The notes under the pieces were generated by a model. It had not been told where the DNA came from, ran no database searches, and saw nothing but the letters and a program-made list of their open reading frames with translations. DNA of 64,000 bases from NCBI RefSeq assembly GCF_020410765.1, contig NZ_CP084541.1, positions 5,351,001-5,415,000 on the forward strand, in the 5' to 3' direction. Every line of letters starts with the position of its first letter. Within the stretch, counting starts at the first letter, position 1. The translations under genes and the position numbers were made by a program. This DNA comes from Streptomyces marincola (GTDB lineage Bacteria; Actinomycetota; Actinomycetes; Streptomycetales; Streptomycetaceae). This document shows, one piece after another, positions 8,928 through 17,650 of this stretch.

Positions 8928-9890
8928 GTGAAGGGCAGTGTGGGGGAGCTGGGGGAGTTCGGGCTGATCCGGGAACTGACGTCCCGGATCACCGGCACAC
9001 CCGCGGTGCGTCTTGGCCCGGGCGACGACGCGGCGGTGGTCGCGGCCCCGGACCGGCGGGTCGTCGCGAGCACCGACCTGCTGGTCGAGGGGCGGCACTT
9101 CCGCCGCGACTGGTCGACGGCCTACGACGTCGGCCGCAAGGCGGCGGCGCAGAACCTCGCCGACATCGCGGCCATGGGCGCGGTGCCCACCGCCATCCTC
9201 CTCGGACTCGTCGTTCCCGCCGAACTCCCCGTCACCTGGCCGCTTGAGCTGATGGACGGCATCCGCGACGAGTGCCGGGTCGCGGGCGCGGGGGTGGCCG
9301 GCGGTGACGTGGTGCGCGGCGAGGCCGTCACCGTCTCGATCACGGCGCTCGGCGACCTCGGCGGACGCGAACCTGTCACCAGGTCGGGGGCGAGGCCGGG
9401 CGACGTCGTCGCCGTCACCGGCTGGCTCGGCTGGTCCGCCGCGGGGCACGCCGTGCTCTCCCGAGGGTTCCGCTCGCCCCGCGCGTTCGTGGAGGCGCAC
9501 CGCCGCCCGGAACCGCCCTACGAGGCGGGCCCGGCCGCCGCGGCGCTGGGCGCCACCGCCATGACCGACGTCAGCGACGGGCTCGTCGCCGACCTCGGCC
9601 ACGTGGCGCAGGCGAGCAACGTCCGGATCGACCTGACCTCCGCCGCCCTCGACGTCCCGGCCCAGATGTCCGACATCGGGCAGGCCGTCGGCGTCGACCC
9701 GCTGCACTGGGTCCTCACCGGCGGCGAGGACCACGCGCTGGTCGCCACGTTCCCGCCGGAGACGAAACTCCCCGCGCGGTGGCGGACGATCGGCGGGGTG
9801 CTGCCCGCGAGGGGCCGGGGCGCCCCGCAGGTCACCGTCGACGGGGCGGTCTGGGACAAGGCCGGCGGCTGGGACCACTTCGGCTCCTGA
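8928..9890 (+). CDS. thiL: Thiamine-monophosphate kinase
   Basis: Phosphorylates thiamine phosphate to the active cofactor TPP. 320 aa. Typical motifs are FGLIRELTSR at the N-terminus, LGPGDDAAVV, STDLLVEGRHFRRDW, KAAAQNLADIAAMGAVP and, near the end, LTGGEDHALVATF. The GTG at 8928, with GAGGAG 7 bases ahead, reproduces the family N-terminus VKGSVGELGEFGL; an upstream ATG would add 18 unlikely residues. thiD follows 38 bases later, so this is a small thiamine salvage and activation locus. Confidence 0.95.
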   Translation: MKGSVGELGEFGLIRELTSRITGTPAVRLGPGDDAAVVAAPDRRVVASTDLLVEGRHFRRDWSTAYDVGRKAAAQNLADIAAMGAVPTAILLGLVVPAELPVTWPLELMDGIRDECRVAGAGVAGGDVVRGEAVTVSITALGDLGGREPVTRSGARPGDVVAVTGWLGWSAAGHAVLSRGFRSPRAFVEAHRRPEPPYEAGPAAAALGATAMTDVSDGLVADLGHVAQASNVRIDLTSAALDVPAQMSDIGQAVGVDPLHWVLTGGEDHALVATFPPETKLPARWRTIGGVLPARGRGAPQVTVDGAVWDKAGGWDHFGS

Positions 9891-9912
9891 CCTGAACCCG
9901 CCGCCGCGGCAT

Positions 9913-9931
9913 GGGTACTGTCGTACCCATG
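9913..9931 (+). promoter_or_regulatory. Leaderless thiD promoter within an inverted repeat
   Basis: TACTGT (9916-9921) lies 7 bases before the thiD ATG at 9929. The same bases form GGGTAC-TGTC-GTACCC (9913-9928), an exact 6-bp inverted repeat abutting the start codon. No Shine-Dalgarno sequence is present. Confidence 0.5.
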
Positions 9932-10744
9932 CAGGCTCCTCCACGTGTGCTCACCGTCGCGGGCTCCGACTCCGGCGGCGGCGCGGGCATCCAGGCCGAC
10001 CTCAAGACGATGCTCGCGCTCGGCACGCACGGAATGAGCGTCGTCACCGCGGTCACCGCCCAGAACTCGCTCGGCGTCCAGGACGCCTGGCCGCTGCCCG
10101 TCGAGGCCGTCACCCGGCAGTACCGCAGCGTCGTCGACGACATCGGCGTCGAGGCCGTGAAGACCGGCATGCTCGCCACGGCCGAACTCGTCGAAACGGT
10201 CGCCGGCCTGCTCGCCGCCACCGACGCCCCCGTCGTCGTCGACCCCGTCGGGGTCTCCAAGCACGGCGACACCCTGCTGGCGCCCGAGGCGCTGGACGCG
10301 ATGCGCACGCGGCTGCTGCCGGCGGCGACGGTGGTCACCCCCAACCTGGCCGAGGCCGCGTACCTGACCGGCGTCCACGTCAGGGACGAGGCCGATCTGC
10401 GCCGGGCCGCCGCCGCCGTGCTCGCCCACGGGCCGCGCTGGGTCCTGATCAAGGGCGGCCACCTCCCGGGCGACGCCGTCGACCTCCTCACCGACGGCAC
10501 GGAGGAGCACTGGCTGCGCGCCCCGCGCCTGGCCAACCGCCACACCCACGGCACCGGATGCACCCTCGCCTCGGCGATCGCGGCGCGGCTCGCGCACGGC
10601 GACGGCGTCGCGGACGCCGTCGCCGCGGCCAAGGACTACGTCACCGGCGCCATAGCCGCAGGCTTCCCGCTCGGCGGCGGCATCGGACCGGTCGACCACG
10701 GCCACCGGATGGGCCGCCGCACGCAAGAAGCCGGCCCACCGTGA
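9929..10744 (+). CDS. thiD: Hydroxymethylpyrimidine/phosphomethylpyrimidine kinase
   Basis: Phosphorylates HMP and HMP-P in thiamine pyrimidine synthesis. 271 aa from ATG 9929; an ATG 18 bases earlier is in frame but lies within the promoter-like palindrome. Ribokinase-fold motifs: VAGSDSGGGAGIQADLKTML near residue 10 and the anion hole HGTGCTLASAIAARLAHG close to the C-terminus. The stop codon TGA is itself the loop of a hairpin. It probably also has its own leaderless promoter. Confidence 0.94.
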   Translation: MQAPPRVLTVAGSDSGGGAGIQADLKTMLALGTHGMSVVTAVTAQNSLGVQDAWPLPVEAVTRQYRSVVDDIGVEAVKTGMLATAELVETVAGLLAATDAPVVVDPVGVSKHGDTLLAPEALDAMRTRLLPAATVVTPNLAEAAYLTGVHVRDEADLRRAAAAVLAHGPRWVLIKGGHLPGDAVDLLTDGTEEHWLRAPRLANRHTHGTGCTLASAIAARLAHGDGVADAVAAAKDYVTGAIAAGFPLGGGIGPVDHGHRMGRRTQEAGPP

Positions 10745-10756
10745 CGGTGGACCGGC
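10730..10756. terminator. Hairpin spanning the thiD stop codon
   Basis: Arms GCCGG-C-CCACCG and CGGTGG-A-CCGGC (11 pairs, one mismatch) enclose the TGA stop of thiD as a 3-base loop. Confidence 0.5.
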
Positions 10757-10784
10757 TCAGAAGCCGAGAGCCCGGGCCGCGCCC

Positions 10785-10803
10785 GACGCCGCCAGGCGGC
10801 GTC
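10785..10803. terminator. Hairpin between convergent thiD and rpmB
   Basis: GACGCCGCC-A-GGCGGCGTC, exact 9-bp arms around one base (a 3-base loop in practice). Suited to terminate both converging transcripts. Confidence 0.5.
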
Positions 10804-10855
10804 CGCCGCGCACCGGGCGGGCCGGGGCACCGGCGGCGAACCGCCGGGCGGGGCG

Positions 10856-11041
10856 TCAGCGGGAGACCTTGCCCGCCTTGATGCACGAGGTGCAGACGTG
10901 CAGGCGCTTCGGCGTCCCGTTGATCACCGCACGCACCCGCTGAATGTTGGGGTTCCAACGGCGGGGGGTGCGGCGGTGCGAGTGGGAGATACGGTTGCCG
11001 AAGCCCGGCCCCTTGCCGCAGACATCGCAGTTGGCAGCCAC
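10856..11041 (-). CDS. rpmB: 50S ribosomal protein L28 (zinc-binding form)
   Basis: 61-aa large-subunit protein. It contains two CxxC pairs (CDVCGKGPGFGNRISHSHRR and CTSCIKAG), so it is the zinc-containing C+ paralog; streptomycetes often carry a second, C-minus paralog under Zur control elsewhere. GTG start with GGAG 6 bases ahead. Two small hairpins lie in the leader at 11061-11077 and 11093-11105. Monocistronic and convergent with thiD. Confidence 0.97.
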   Translation of the reverse strand: MAANCDVCGKGPGFGNRISHSHRRTPRRWNPNIQRVRAVINGTPKRLHVCTSCIKAGKVSR

Positions 11042-11060
11042 GGGTCACTCCAAAGACAGG

Positions 11061-11105
11061 TCGCCCCGCCGGGGCGAGGAGACGGAAACGTACGTGGGAC
11101 CCACG
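11061..11105 (-). promoter_or_regulatory. Paired hairpins in the rpmB leader
   Basis: TCGCCCC-GCC-GGGGCGA (11061-11077) and CGTGGG-A-CCCACG (11093-11105) are both exact inverted repeats between the rpmB start and its presumed promoter. They could form a leader structure for autogenous control; I do not recognise a known ribosomal-protein leader. Confidence 0.35.
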
Positions 11106-11292
11106 AGGTCGCTGGGACCCGAGGGAGGCGCCCGGCACGTCAGGACGACACCAGGCAACCGGGGCAGCATACCGCGGCCCTTCCCGGGGAACGAAATCGC
11201 GCCCCCCGGCGGACGAAGGCTTAAGCTGCACCCGCCGCAGGCCGTACCCGGCCGTACCCACGCCGGCACCCGCCCGCGCCCAGGAGGTCCCC

Positions 11293-12969
11293 GTGCCGCA
11301 GCCGCTCGACGCCGCAGCGGTCCGGCGCTGGTGCCGCGACGCCCTCGACGCCGTGGGCCGGGCCCGCGAGGACATCGACGCGATCAACGTCTACCCCGTC
11401 CGCGACGGCGACACCGGGACCAACCTCTACCTCACCGTCGAGTCCGCCGCACAGGCCGTGGCCGCCGCGGGCACCGCGACCCCCACGCTCGGGCAGGCGG
11501 TACGGGCCATGGCGCACGGCGCGCTCATCGGCGCCCGCGGCAACTCGGGCACCATCCTCGCGCAGCTGCTGCGCGGCATGGCCGAGGTGCTGGCGGACGG
11601 CGAAGAACCCGCCACCGCGGACACCCTGCGCCGCGCCCTGCGCCGGGCCGCCTCCTCCGCCTACGAGGCGGTGGCCCGTCCCGTCGAGGGCACCATGCTC
11701 ACCGTCGCGACGGCCGCGGCCGACGCGGCGGAACGCGCCGGCGGCACGACGGCCGACGTGGCCGCCGCCGCCTGCGCGGGGGCCAGGGCCGCCCTGGCCC
11801 GCACCCCCTCCCAGCTCGCGGTCCTCGCCGAGGCCGGCGTCGTCGACGCCGGGGGCAGCGGTCTCCTCGCCGTCCTCGACGCCCTCGACGCCGCGCTGTC
11901 GGGACGGCCGCCCGACGCCTCCATACGCGACCGGCTCGGCCGCCCGCCCGCGGCCCACGGCGGGCCGGAGCGGGCTTCGGCGCCCGAGCCCGCCGGCGCA
12001 CCGGCGTGCGCGCCGGCGGCCGGGCCCGGGCGGCACGAGCACCCGGCGCGCCGGGAGTTCCCGCGGGCCGTCCCGCAGTATGAGGTCATCTACCTGCTCG
12101 ACGCGCGCGACGAGGCCCTGCCCGCACTCCGCGCGCGCCTCGACGCGCTCGGCGACTCCCTGGTGGTCGTCGGCGGCGACGGCCTGTGGCACGTCCACGT
12201 GCACACGGCGGAACCCGGCGGCGCCGTTGAGGCCGGCATCGAGGCCGGCCGCCCGCACCGGGTGCGGATCACCGGGCTCCCGGCCGGCGCCGCGCCGCCC
12301 GCGCCCCGCGCCGCTCGCGCCGTCGTCTCGGTGCTGCCGGGCGACGGCCTCGCGGGCCTGTGCGCGCAGGCCGGCGCGACCACCGTGACGGCGGACGCGG
12401 ACGAGCCGCCAGGCGGCGGCGAACTGGCCGCGGCCATCCTCGGCACCCGCGCCGGCGAGGTCGTGCTCCTCCCGAACGACGACGCCCTGTGGCACGCCGC
12501 CGCGGCAGCCGCCGAGCAGGCCAGGGCCGCGGGCGTCAGGGTCGCCGTGGTGCCCACCCGCTCGCCGGTGCAGGGCCTCGCGGCGCTCGCCGTGCACGCC
12601 GCGGAGCGGCGGTTCGACGAGGACGTGGTCGCCATGACGGCGGCGGCCGGCGCCACCCGCTTCGGTGAAGTCGCCGTCGCCGAACGGCAGTCCTGGACCA
12701 CGGCCGGCATCTGCCAGGCCGGCGACGTGCTCGGGCTGATCGACGGCGATGTCGCCGTGATCGGCGGCGACCTGGCCGCGGTGGCGCGCGAGGTGCTGGA
12801 ACGGATGCTGTCCGCGGGCGGCGAACTCGTCACGCTGGTCCTCGGCGCCGCCACCGAACGCGCGCTGGCCGACCTCCTTGAGGCCCGCGTGCGGCGGGGC
12901 CACTACGGCGTGGACACCGTCGTGTACGAGGGCAGGCAGGAAGCGCCGCTGCTGATCGGCGTCGAGTAG
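11293..12969 (+). CDS. DAK2-domain/DegV-like fusion protein (FakA/YloV family)
   Basis: 558 aa. Residues about 10-200 are a DhaL-type (DAK2) kinase domain with the Mg-ADP motif INVYPVRDGDTGTNLY and the GARGNSGTILAQLLRG loop. The rest is the DegV-like C-terminal domain of the YloV family. In firmicutes FakA phosphorylates fatty acids held by FakB; the substrate in actinomycetes is not established. The linker near residues 215-250 is Ala/Pro-rich. GTG start with CAGGAGGT ahead. recG follows 41 bases later, as in related genomes. Confidence 0.9.
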   Translation: MPQPLDAAAVRRWCRDALDAVGRAREDIDAINVYPVRDGDTGTNLYLTVESAAQAVAAAGTATPTLGQAVRAMAHGALIGARGNSGTILAQLLRGMAEVLADGEEPATADTLRRALRRAASSAYEAVARPVEGTMLTVATAAADAAERAGGTTADVAAAACAGARAALARTPSQLAVLAEAGVVDAGGSGLLAVLDALDAALSGRPPDASIRDRLGRPPAAHGGPERASAPEPAGAPACAPAAGPGRHEHPARREFPRAVPQYEVIYLLDARDEALPALRARLDALGDSLVVVGGDGLWHVHVHTAEPGGAVEAGIEAGRPHRVRITGLPAGAAPPAPRAARAVVSVLPGDGLAGLCAQAGATTVTADADEPPGGGELAAAILGTRAGEVVLLPNDDALWHAAAAAAEQARAAGVRVAVVPTRSPVQGLAALAVHAAERRFDEDVVAMTAAAGATRFGEVAVAERQSWTTAGICQAGDVLGLIDGDVAVIGGDLAAVAREVLERMLSAGGELVTLVLGAATERALADLLEARVRRGHYGVDTVVYEGRQEAPLLIGVE

Positions 12970-13010
12970 CGCCGCGCCCGTCCGCCCGGCTGTCGGTGCC
13001 ATGGTGTGCA

Positions 13011-15260
13011 ATGGGCGGCGTGACCGCGCTGAAGGAGCCACTCGCCAAGTCCCTCGGCGGCACCACCGCGAAGGTGATGGCCGCCCACCTCGGCCTGCAC
13101 ACGGTCGGCGACCTGCTGCACCACTACCCCCGCCGCTACGCCGAGCGCGGTGAGCTGACCCGCCTGTCCGACCTGCCGCTCGACGAGCACGTCACCGTCG
13201 TGGCCGAGGTCGCCGACACGCGCCTCCACACGTTCAACGGCGGGCGGGGCGTCCGGCTCGAAGTCACCCTCACCGACGGCAGCGGCCGGCTCAGGCTGGT
13301 GTTCTTCGGGCGGCGCGCGGTCCACCACCACGAGCGGGTGCTGCTGCCGGGGCGGCGCGGAATGTTCGCGGGCAAGGTCTCCATGTTCAACCGCAGCCTC
13401 CAGCTGTCCCATCCGGCGTACGAGTTGCTCGACGAGGACGACGACGCCGGCCGCGTCGAGGACTTCGCGGGCCGGCCGCTGCCGCTCTACCCCGCCTGCA
13501 AGCAACTGGAGTCCTGGCGCATCGCGAAGTCCGTCGGCGTCGTGCTCGACTCGCTGGCCGCGACGGGCTGGGACGGGCTGGTCGACCCGCTGCCCGGCTC
13601 CCTGCGCACCGGACGCGGTCTGCTGCCGCTGCCCGAGGCGTTCGAGAAGGTGCACCGGCCGCGCACCAGGAAGGACATCACCGAGGCGAGGTCGCGGCTG
13701 AAGTGGGACGAGGGCTTCGTCCTCCAGGTGGCACTCGCCCGGCGGCGCGCGGCGGCGGCCCAGCTGCCCGCGGTGCCGAGGCGGCCGGCGGCCGGCGGGC
13801 TGCTGCACGCCTTCGACGGCAGGCTGCCGTTCTCGCTCACCGGCGGCCAGCAGCGGGTCTGCGAGGAGATCTTCGCCGACCTGGCGGCCGACCACCCCAT
13901 GCACCGCCTGCTCCAGGGCGAGGTGGGCAGCGGCAAGACGCTGGTGGCGCTGCGCGCCATGCTGGCCGTGGCCGACACCGGGGGCCAGTCCGCGCTGCTG
14001 GCGCCCACCGAGGTGCTGGCCCAGCAGCACCACCGCTCGATCACGGAGATGCTGGGCGACCTCGCCGAGGGCGGGCTGCTCGGGGGAGCCGAGCACGGCA
14101 CCCGGGTCACCCTCCTGACCGGTTCGATGGGGGCCAGGGCCAGGCGGCAGGCGCTGCTCGACGCGGCCACGGGCGAGGCCGGCATCGTCATCGGCACGCA
14201 CGCCCTGATCGAGGACGTGGTCGCGTTCCACGACCTGGGCCTCGTGGTGGTCGACGAGCAGCACCGGTTCGGGGTCGAGCAGCGGGACGCGCTGCGCGCC
14301 AAGGGCGAGCGCCCGCCGCACCTGCTGGTCATGACGGCCACGCCGATCCCCCGCACGGTGGCCATGACGGTGTTCGGCGACCTGGAGACCTCCGTGCTCG
14401 ACGAGTTGCCGCGCGGGCGCTCGCCGATCGCCTCCCACGTGGTGCCGGTGCGGGACAAGCCGCACTACCTGACCCGGGCCTGGGAGCGGGTGCGGGAGGA
14501 AGTGGCGAACGGGCACCAGGCGTACGTGGTGTGCCCGAGGATCGGCGACGACGCGAACGACGGGCCCGGGGAGCGGGCCGCGAGCGGGTCCGCGACCGCC
14601 GGCGGGTCCGACGAGACCGAGGACGGCGACGGCGGGGACGCGCAGCGCCCGCCGCTCGCGGTGCTCGACGTGGCGGCCCGCCTGGCCGAGGGCCCGCTCG
14701 ACGGGCTGCGCACCGAGGTCCTGCACGGCCGCATGGCGCCCGAGGCCAAGGACGACGTGATGCGCCGCTTCGCGGCGGGCGAGGTGGACGTGCTGGTCGC
14801 GACCACGGTGATCGAGGTCGGTGTCAACGTGCCCAACGCGACCGCCATGGTGATCATGGACGCGGACCGGTTCGGCGTCTCCCAGCTCCACCAGCTGCGC
14901 GGCCGGGTCGGCCGCGGCTCCGCGCCCGGCCTGTGCCTGCTGGTCACCGACGCCCCCGAGGGCGGGAGCGCCCGGGCGCGGCTGGCCGCCGTGGCCGGGA
15001 CCACGGACGGCTTCGAGCTGTCCCGGATCGACCTGGAGCAGCGCCGCGAGGGCGACGTGCTCGGCCAGGCCCAGTCCGGGGGCCGCAGCAGCCTGCGGAT
15101 GCTGGCCGTCATCGACGACGAGGAACTCATCGCGGAGGCCAGGGCCGAGGCCACCGCGCTGGTCGCCCGGGACCCCGAGCTGACCGACTCGCCCGATCTG
15201 AGGACGGCGCTCGACGCGCTGCTCGACGCGGACCGCGAGGAGTTCCTGGACAAGGGCTGA
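13011..15260 (+). CDS. recG: ATP-dependent DNA helicase RecG
   Basis: Branch-migration helicase that regresses stalled forks and processes Holliday junctions. About 749 aa. The N-terminal wedge (OB) domain is followed by the helicase core: Walker A GEVGSGKT near residue 303, motif II DEQHRFGVEQRD near 415, motif III MTATPIPRT, and motif VI LRGRVGRG...LCLLV. An acidic/Gly insertion (about 14560-14640) sits in the second RecA domain, as in other streptomycetes. ATG 13011 gives MGGVTALKEPL; GTG 13020 is an alternative with TGCAAT 7 bases upstream. Confidence 0.95.
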   Translation: MGGVTALKEPLAKSLGGTTAKVMAAHLGLHTVGDLLHHYPRRYAERGELTRLSDLPLDEHVTVVAEVADTRLHTFNGGRGVRLEVTLTDGSGRLRLVFFGRRAVHHHERVLLPGRRGMFAGKVSMFNRSLQLSHPAYELLDEDDDAGRVEDFAGRPLPLYPACKQLESWRIAKSVGVVLDSLAATGWDGLVDPLPGSLRTGRGLLPLPEAFEKVHRPRTRKDITEARSRLKWDEGFVLQVALARRRAAAAQLPAVPRRPAAGGLLHAFDGRLPFSLTGGQQRVCEEIFADLAADHPMHRLLQGEVGSGKTLVALRAMLAVADTGGQSALLAPTEVLAQQHHRSITEMLGDLAEGGLLGGAEHGTRVTLLTGSMGARARRQALLDAATGEAGIVIGTHALIEDVVAFHDLGLVVVDEQHRFGVEQRDALRAKGERPPHLLVMTATPIPRTVAMTVFGDLETSVLDELPRGRSPIASHVVPVRDKPHYLTRAWERVREEVANGHQAYVVCPRIGDDANDGPGERAASGSATAGGSDETEDGDGGDAQRPPLAVLDVAARLAEGPLDGLRTEVLHGRMAPEAKDDVMRRFAAGEVDVLVATTVIEVGVNVPNATAMVIMDADRFGVSQLHQLRGRVGRGSAPGLCLLVTDAPEGGSARARLAAVAGTTDGFELSRIDLEQRREGDVLGQAQSGGRSSLRMLAVIDDEELIAEARAEATALVARDPELTDSPDLRTALDALLDADREEFLDKG

Positions 15261-15364
15261 CGGGACCCGACGGGCCGTCAATTGTCAGTGCCACCTGCGA
15301 GAATGGACTACGTCCGCGGCAATCCAGCGGGGATTGCGGCTGTTGGACCATTGGGGGTTGCTCG

Positions 15365-15883
15365 ATGGCATTCAGGCACACCAACGAACTGCCGCTCGGC
15401 GACAAGATCTTCCGCGTCGAGCTGGCGAGCGACGACGACCTCACCCTCACCCTGACGCTCACGGGCTGGCGCGAGACCCAGCCGGAGGCGCCCGTGGCCT
15501 CCGGCGTGCTGACCATGCCGCTGGCCGACGTGCCCGCACTCCGCATCGCCCTCAACCGCGGCCTGCGCGCGCTGGCCCTGGCGGCGGACGTCGCGGAGCC
15601 GATCCCGGACCGCGACATCCTGCGCGAGCTGTTCCCCGGGCACGGCGCGCCCTGGGTGCCGCAGCACGAGGAGGACCTGACCCGCAGGTTCCACGCGGGC
15701 GAGACCATAGCCCGGATAGCCGCCCGCTTCGGCCGCACCCCGGACTCGGTCCGCACCAAGCTCCGCGAGCTCGGGCACGACCCGCGCCGGCCCGAGCACT
15801 GCCCGCCGGACGGCTGCCTCTCCTGGTCGAGGTACGTCTCGCCCGCGCTGGTCGGCGCCGCCGAGCGGCCGGCCGAAGGCTGA
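15365..15883 (+). CDS. Conserved hypothetical protein with C-terminal HTH-like region
   Basis: 172 aa, not recognised by name. The N-terminal half is beta-rich and acidic (ASDDDLTLTLTLTGWRETQ). The C-terminal half has a helix-turn-helix-like pattern, EEDLTRRFHAGETIARIAAR followed by FGRTPDSVRTKLRELGHDP, similar to small MerR/sigma-region-4-type helices. A short pair of cysteines (CPPDGC) lies near the end. The ATG at 15365 follows GGGG. Not obviously operonic. It could be a DNA-binding protein, but this is inference from one motif. Confidence 0.75.
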   Translation: MAFRHTNELPLGDKIFRVELASDDDLTLTLTLTGWRETQPEAPVASGVLTMPLADVPALRIALNRGLRALALAADVAEPIPDRDILRELFPGHGAPWVPQHEEDLTRRFHAGETIARIAARFGRTPDSVRTKLRELGHDPRRPEHCPPDGCLSWSRYVSPALVGAAERPAEG

Positions 15884-15954
15884 CGCGCGGGCCCGATCGA
15901 GCAGACCAGAGGGAACGACGGCGAGCGGCCCGGTGTCCGCGAGGAGGAGCAGGC

Positions 15955-16446
15955 ATGACCCACCGCCCGGAGACCGGGCCGGAGCCGCCGACCGTCCCGG
16001 GGGGCCAGGTCCACGGCGGGCGGACCTACCCGGGGGACGATCCCGCCGCCCACGTGCGGCGGCTGCTGCGCCGGGCCGTCAACGCCGACCGGCCGGGCGC
16101 CGACGCCCTGGAGCGGCTGGCCGGGGCGCGGGCCTACGCGATCGAGCGCCTGCCCGATCCCCGCGGCCGTTCCGGCGGTCAGGACTGGATCGTGCTGTAC
16201 GAGCACGCGTTCCTGCTCGGCCCGCGGGGCCCGGGGGACCCCGCCGGGGCCGAGCTGTGCCTGTACGAGCTTGAGCACGACCACACGCCGGACGGGGGCC
16301 TGGTGAGCGAGGTGTACGACGACGAGTCCGCCGCCGCGCGCGTCGCCAGGCGCCTGGCCCGGCCGGCCCCCGCCGGGCACCCGGTCCCGCCGGACCTCGG
16401 TGCCTGGCCGCCCGCCGATCCGGATAGCGTGGACCGGGACGGCTGA
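15955..16446 (+). CDS. Conserved hypothetical protein
   Basis: 163 aa, soluble, acidic. Features: DPAAHVRRLLRRAVNADRPG near residue 30, a central LYEHAFLLG and YELEHDHTPDGGLVSEVYDD, and a Pro-rich C-terminus. It looks like one of the small streptomycete-specific DUF families, but I cannot name it with confidence. ATG 15955 is preceded by a strong GAGGAGGAG site. rsmD begins 23 bases after its stop, so cotranscription with rsmD-coaD is likely. Confidence 0.7.
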   Translation: MTHRPETGPEPPTVPGGQVHGGRTYPGDDPAAHVRRLLRRAVNADRPGADALERLAGARAYAIERLPDPRGRSGGQDWIVLYEHAFLLGPRGPGDPAGAELCLYELEHDHTPDGGLVSEVYDDESAAARVARRLARPAPAGHPVPPDLGAWPPADPDSVDRDG

Positions 16447-16469
16447 CCGACGAGTGCTGTGAGGACCGC

Positions 16470-17057
16470 ATGACCCGCGTGATCGCTGGGACGGCCGGCG
16501 GCCGACGGCTCTCCGTGCCGCCGGGCGGCGGTACCCGGCCGACGTCCGACCGGGCGCGCGAGGGCCTGTTCTCGACCTGGACCGCGCTGTGGGGGCCGCT
16601 CGACGGCGCCCGGGTGCTCGATCTGTACGGCGGCTCGGGCGCGGTCGGCCTTGAGGCGCTGTCCCGCGGCGCCGCGCACGTCCTGATCGCCGAGGCCGAC
16701 GCGCGGGCCGCCGGGACCATCCGCGCCAACATCAGGTCCCTCGGGCTGCCCGGCGCCGAGCCGCGCACGGTGCGGGCCGAGCAGCTCGTGGCGGGTCCGC
16801 CCCCCGGCGCGCCCTACGACCTGGTCTTCCTCGACCCGCCCTACGCGGTGGGCGATGGCGATCTTCAGGAGATCCTGCTCACACTCGAACGGAACGGCTG
16901 GCTCACCGGTGACACCGTCGTCACGGTGGAGCGGAGCACCCGCGGGGGTGCCTTCGCCTGGCCGACCGGGTTCCAGGAACTGCGTTCCCGCCGCTACGGC
17001 GAGGGAACGCTCTGGTACGCCCGGCCCGTCGTCCACCACGTCAGCGACCGGTCATGA
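16470..17057 (+). CDS. rsmD: 16S rRNA (guanine966-N2)-methyltransferase RsmD
   Basis: SAM-dependent modification of G966 in 16S rRNA. 195 aa. N-terminal MTRVIAGTAGGRRLSVPPGG is diagnostic; the SAM site is VLDLYGGSGAVGLEALSRGA, and the catalytic DPPY is near residue 121 (LVFLDPPYAV). Its stop overlaps an in-frame ATG of coaD (ATGA at 17054-17057). rsmD-coaD is a common actinobacterial pair. Confidence 0.94.
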   Translation: MTRVIAGTAGGRRLSVPPGGGTRPTSDRAREGLFSTWTALWGPLDGARVLDLYGGSGAVGLEALSRGAAHVLIAEADARAAGTIRANIRSLGLPGAEPRTVRAEQLVAGPPPGAPYDLVFLDPPYAVGDGDLQEILLTLERNGWLTGDTVVTVERSTRGGAFAWPTGFQELRSRRYGEGTLWYARPVVHHVSDRS

Positions 17058-17083
17058 ACGACCGGGGGAGCGAGGAAAGACCG

Positions 17084-17563
17084 TTGCGTCGCGCCGTCTG
17101 TCCGGGGTCCTTCGATCCCGTCACCCTTGGGCATCTCGACATTGTGGCCCGAGCCTCGAAGCTTTACGACGTCGTCCACGTCGCCGTCATGATCAACAAG
17201 TCCAAGCAGGGCATGTTCACGGTCGAGGAGCGCATCGCGCTGATCGAGGACTGCACGGCGAGCTACGGCAACGTGGTGGTGGAGTCGTTCCACGGCCTGC
17301 TGGTCGACTACTGCAAAGAGCGTGACATCCCGGCCATCGTGAAGGGCCTGCGGGCGGTCAGCGACTTCGACTACGAGTTGCAGATGGCCCAGATGAACAA
17401 CGGGCTCTCCGGCGTCGAGACCCTGTTCATCCCCACCAACCCCACCTACAGCTTCCTGTCCTCCAGCCTGGTCAAGGAGGTCGCCGCATGGGGCGGTGAC
17501 GTCGCGCACCTGGTGCCGGAGCCGGTGCTCGCCGCGCTCGGCACCAAGCTGCGCCGCTCCTGA
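17084..17563 (+). CDS. coaD: Phosphopantetheine adenylyltransferase
   Basis: Transfers AMP to 4'-phosphopantetheine, the penultimate step of CoA synthesis. The family sequence starts RRAVCPGSFDPVTLGHLDI, with the TxGH nucleotidyl-transfer motif (TLGH); further on are KGLRAVSDFDYELQMAQMN and PTNPTYSFLSSSLVKEVA. I choose the TTG at 17084 because it gives the family N-terminus and has GAGGAAAG 4-5 bases ahead. The ATG at 17054, overlapping the rsmD stop, would add ten residues and is the alternative. 159 aa from TTG. Confidence 0.93.
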   Translation: MRRAVCPGSFDPVTLGHLDIVARASKLYDVVHVAVMINKSKQGMFTVEERIALIEDCTASYGNVVVESFHGLLVDYCKERDIPAIVKGLRAVSDFDYELQMAQMNNGLSGVETLFIPTNPTYSFLSSSLVKEVAAWGGDVAHLVPEPVLAALGTKLRRS

Positions 17564-17638
17564 GGCCCGCGGGTCCGCCCGGCGGGACGCGCACCGCCCC
17601 GCCGGGCGAACCGGTGCCCGCGAGGGGCCCGTTGGCCG

Positions 17639-17644
17639 TACAGT
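17639..17644 (+). promoter_or_regulatory. -10 box TACAGT of a leaderless transcript
   Basis: TACAGT is followed by exactly 6 bases and the GTG at 17651. No Shine-Dalgarno sequence is seen. Confidence 0.55.
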
Positions 17645-17650
17645 CGCCTC

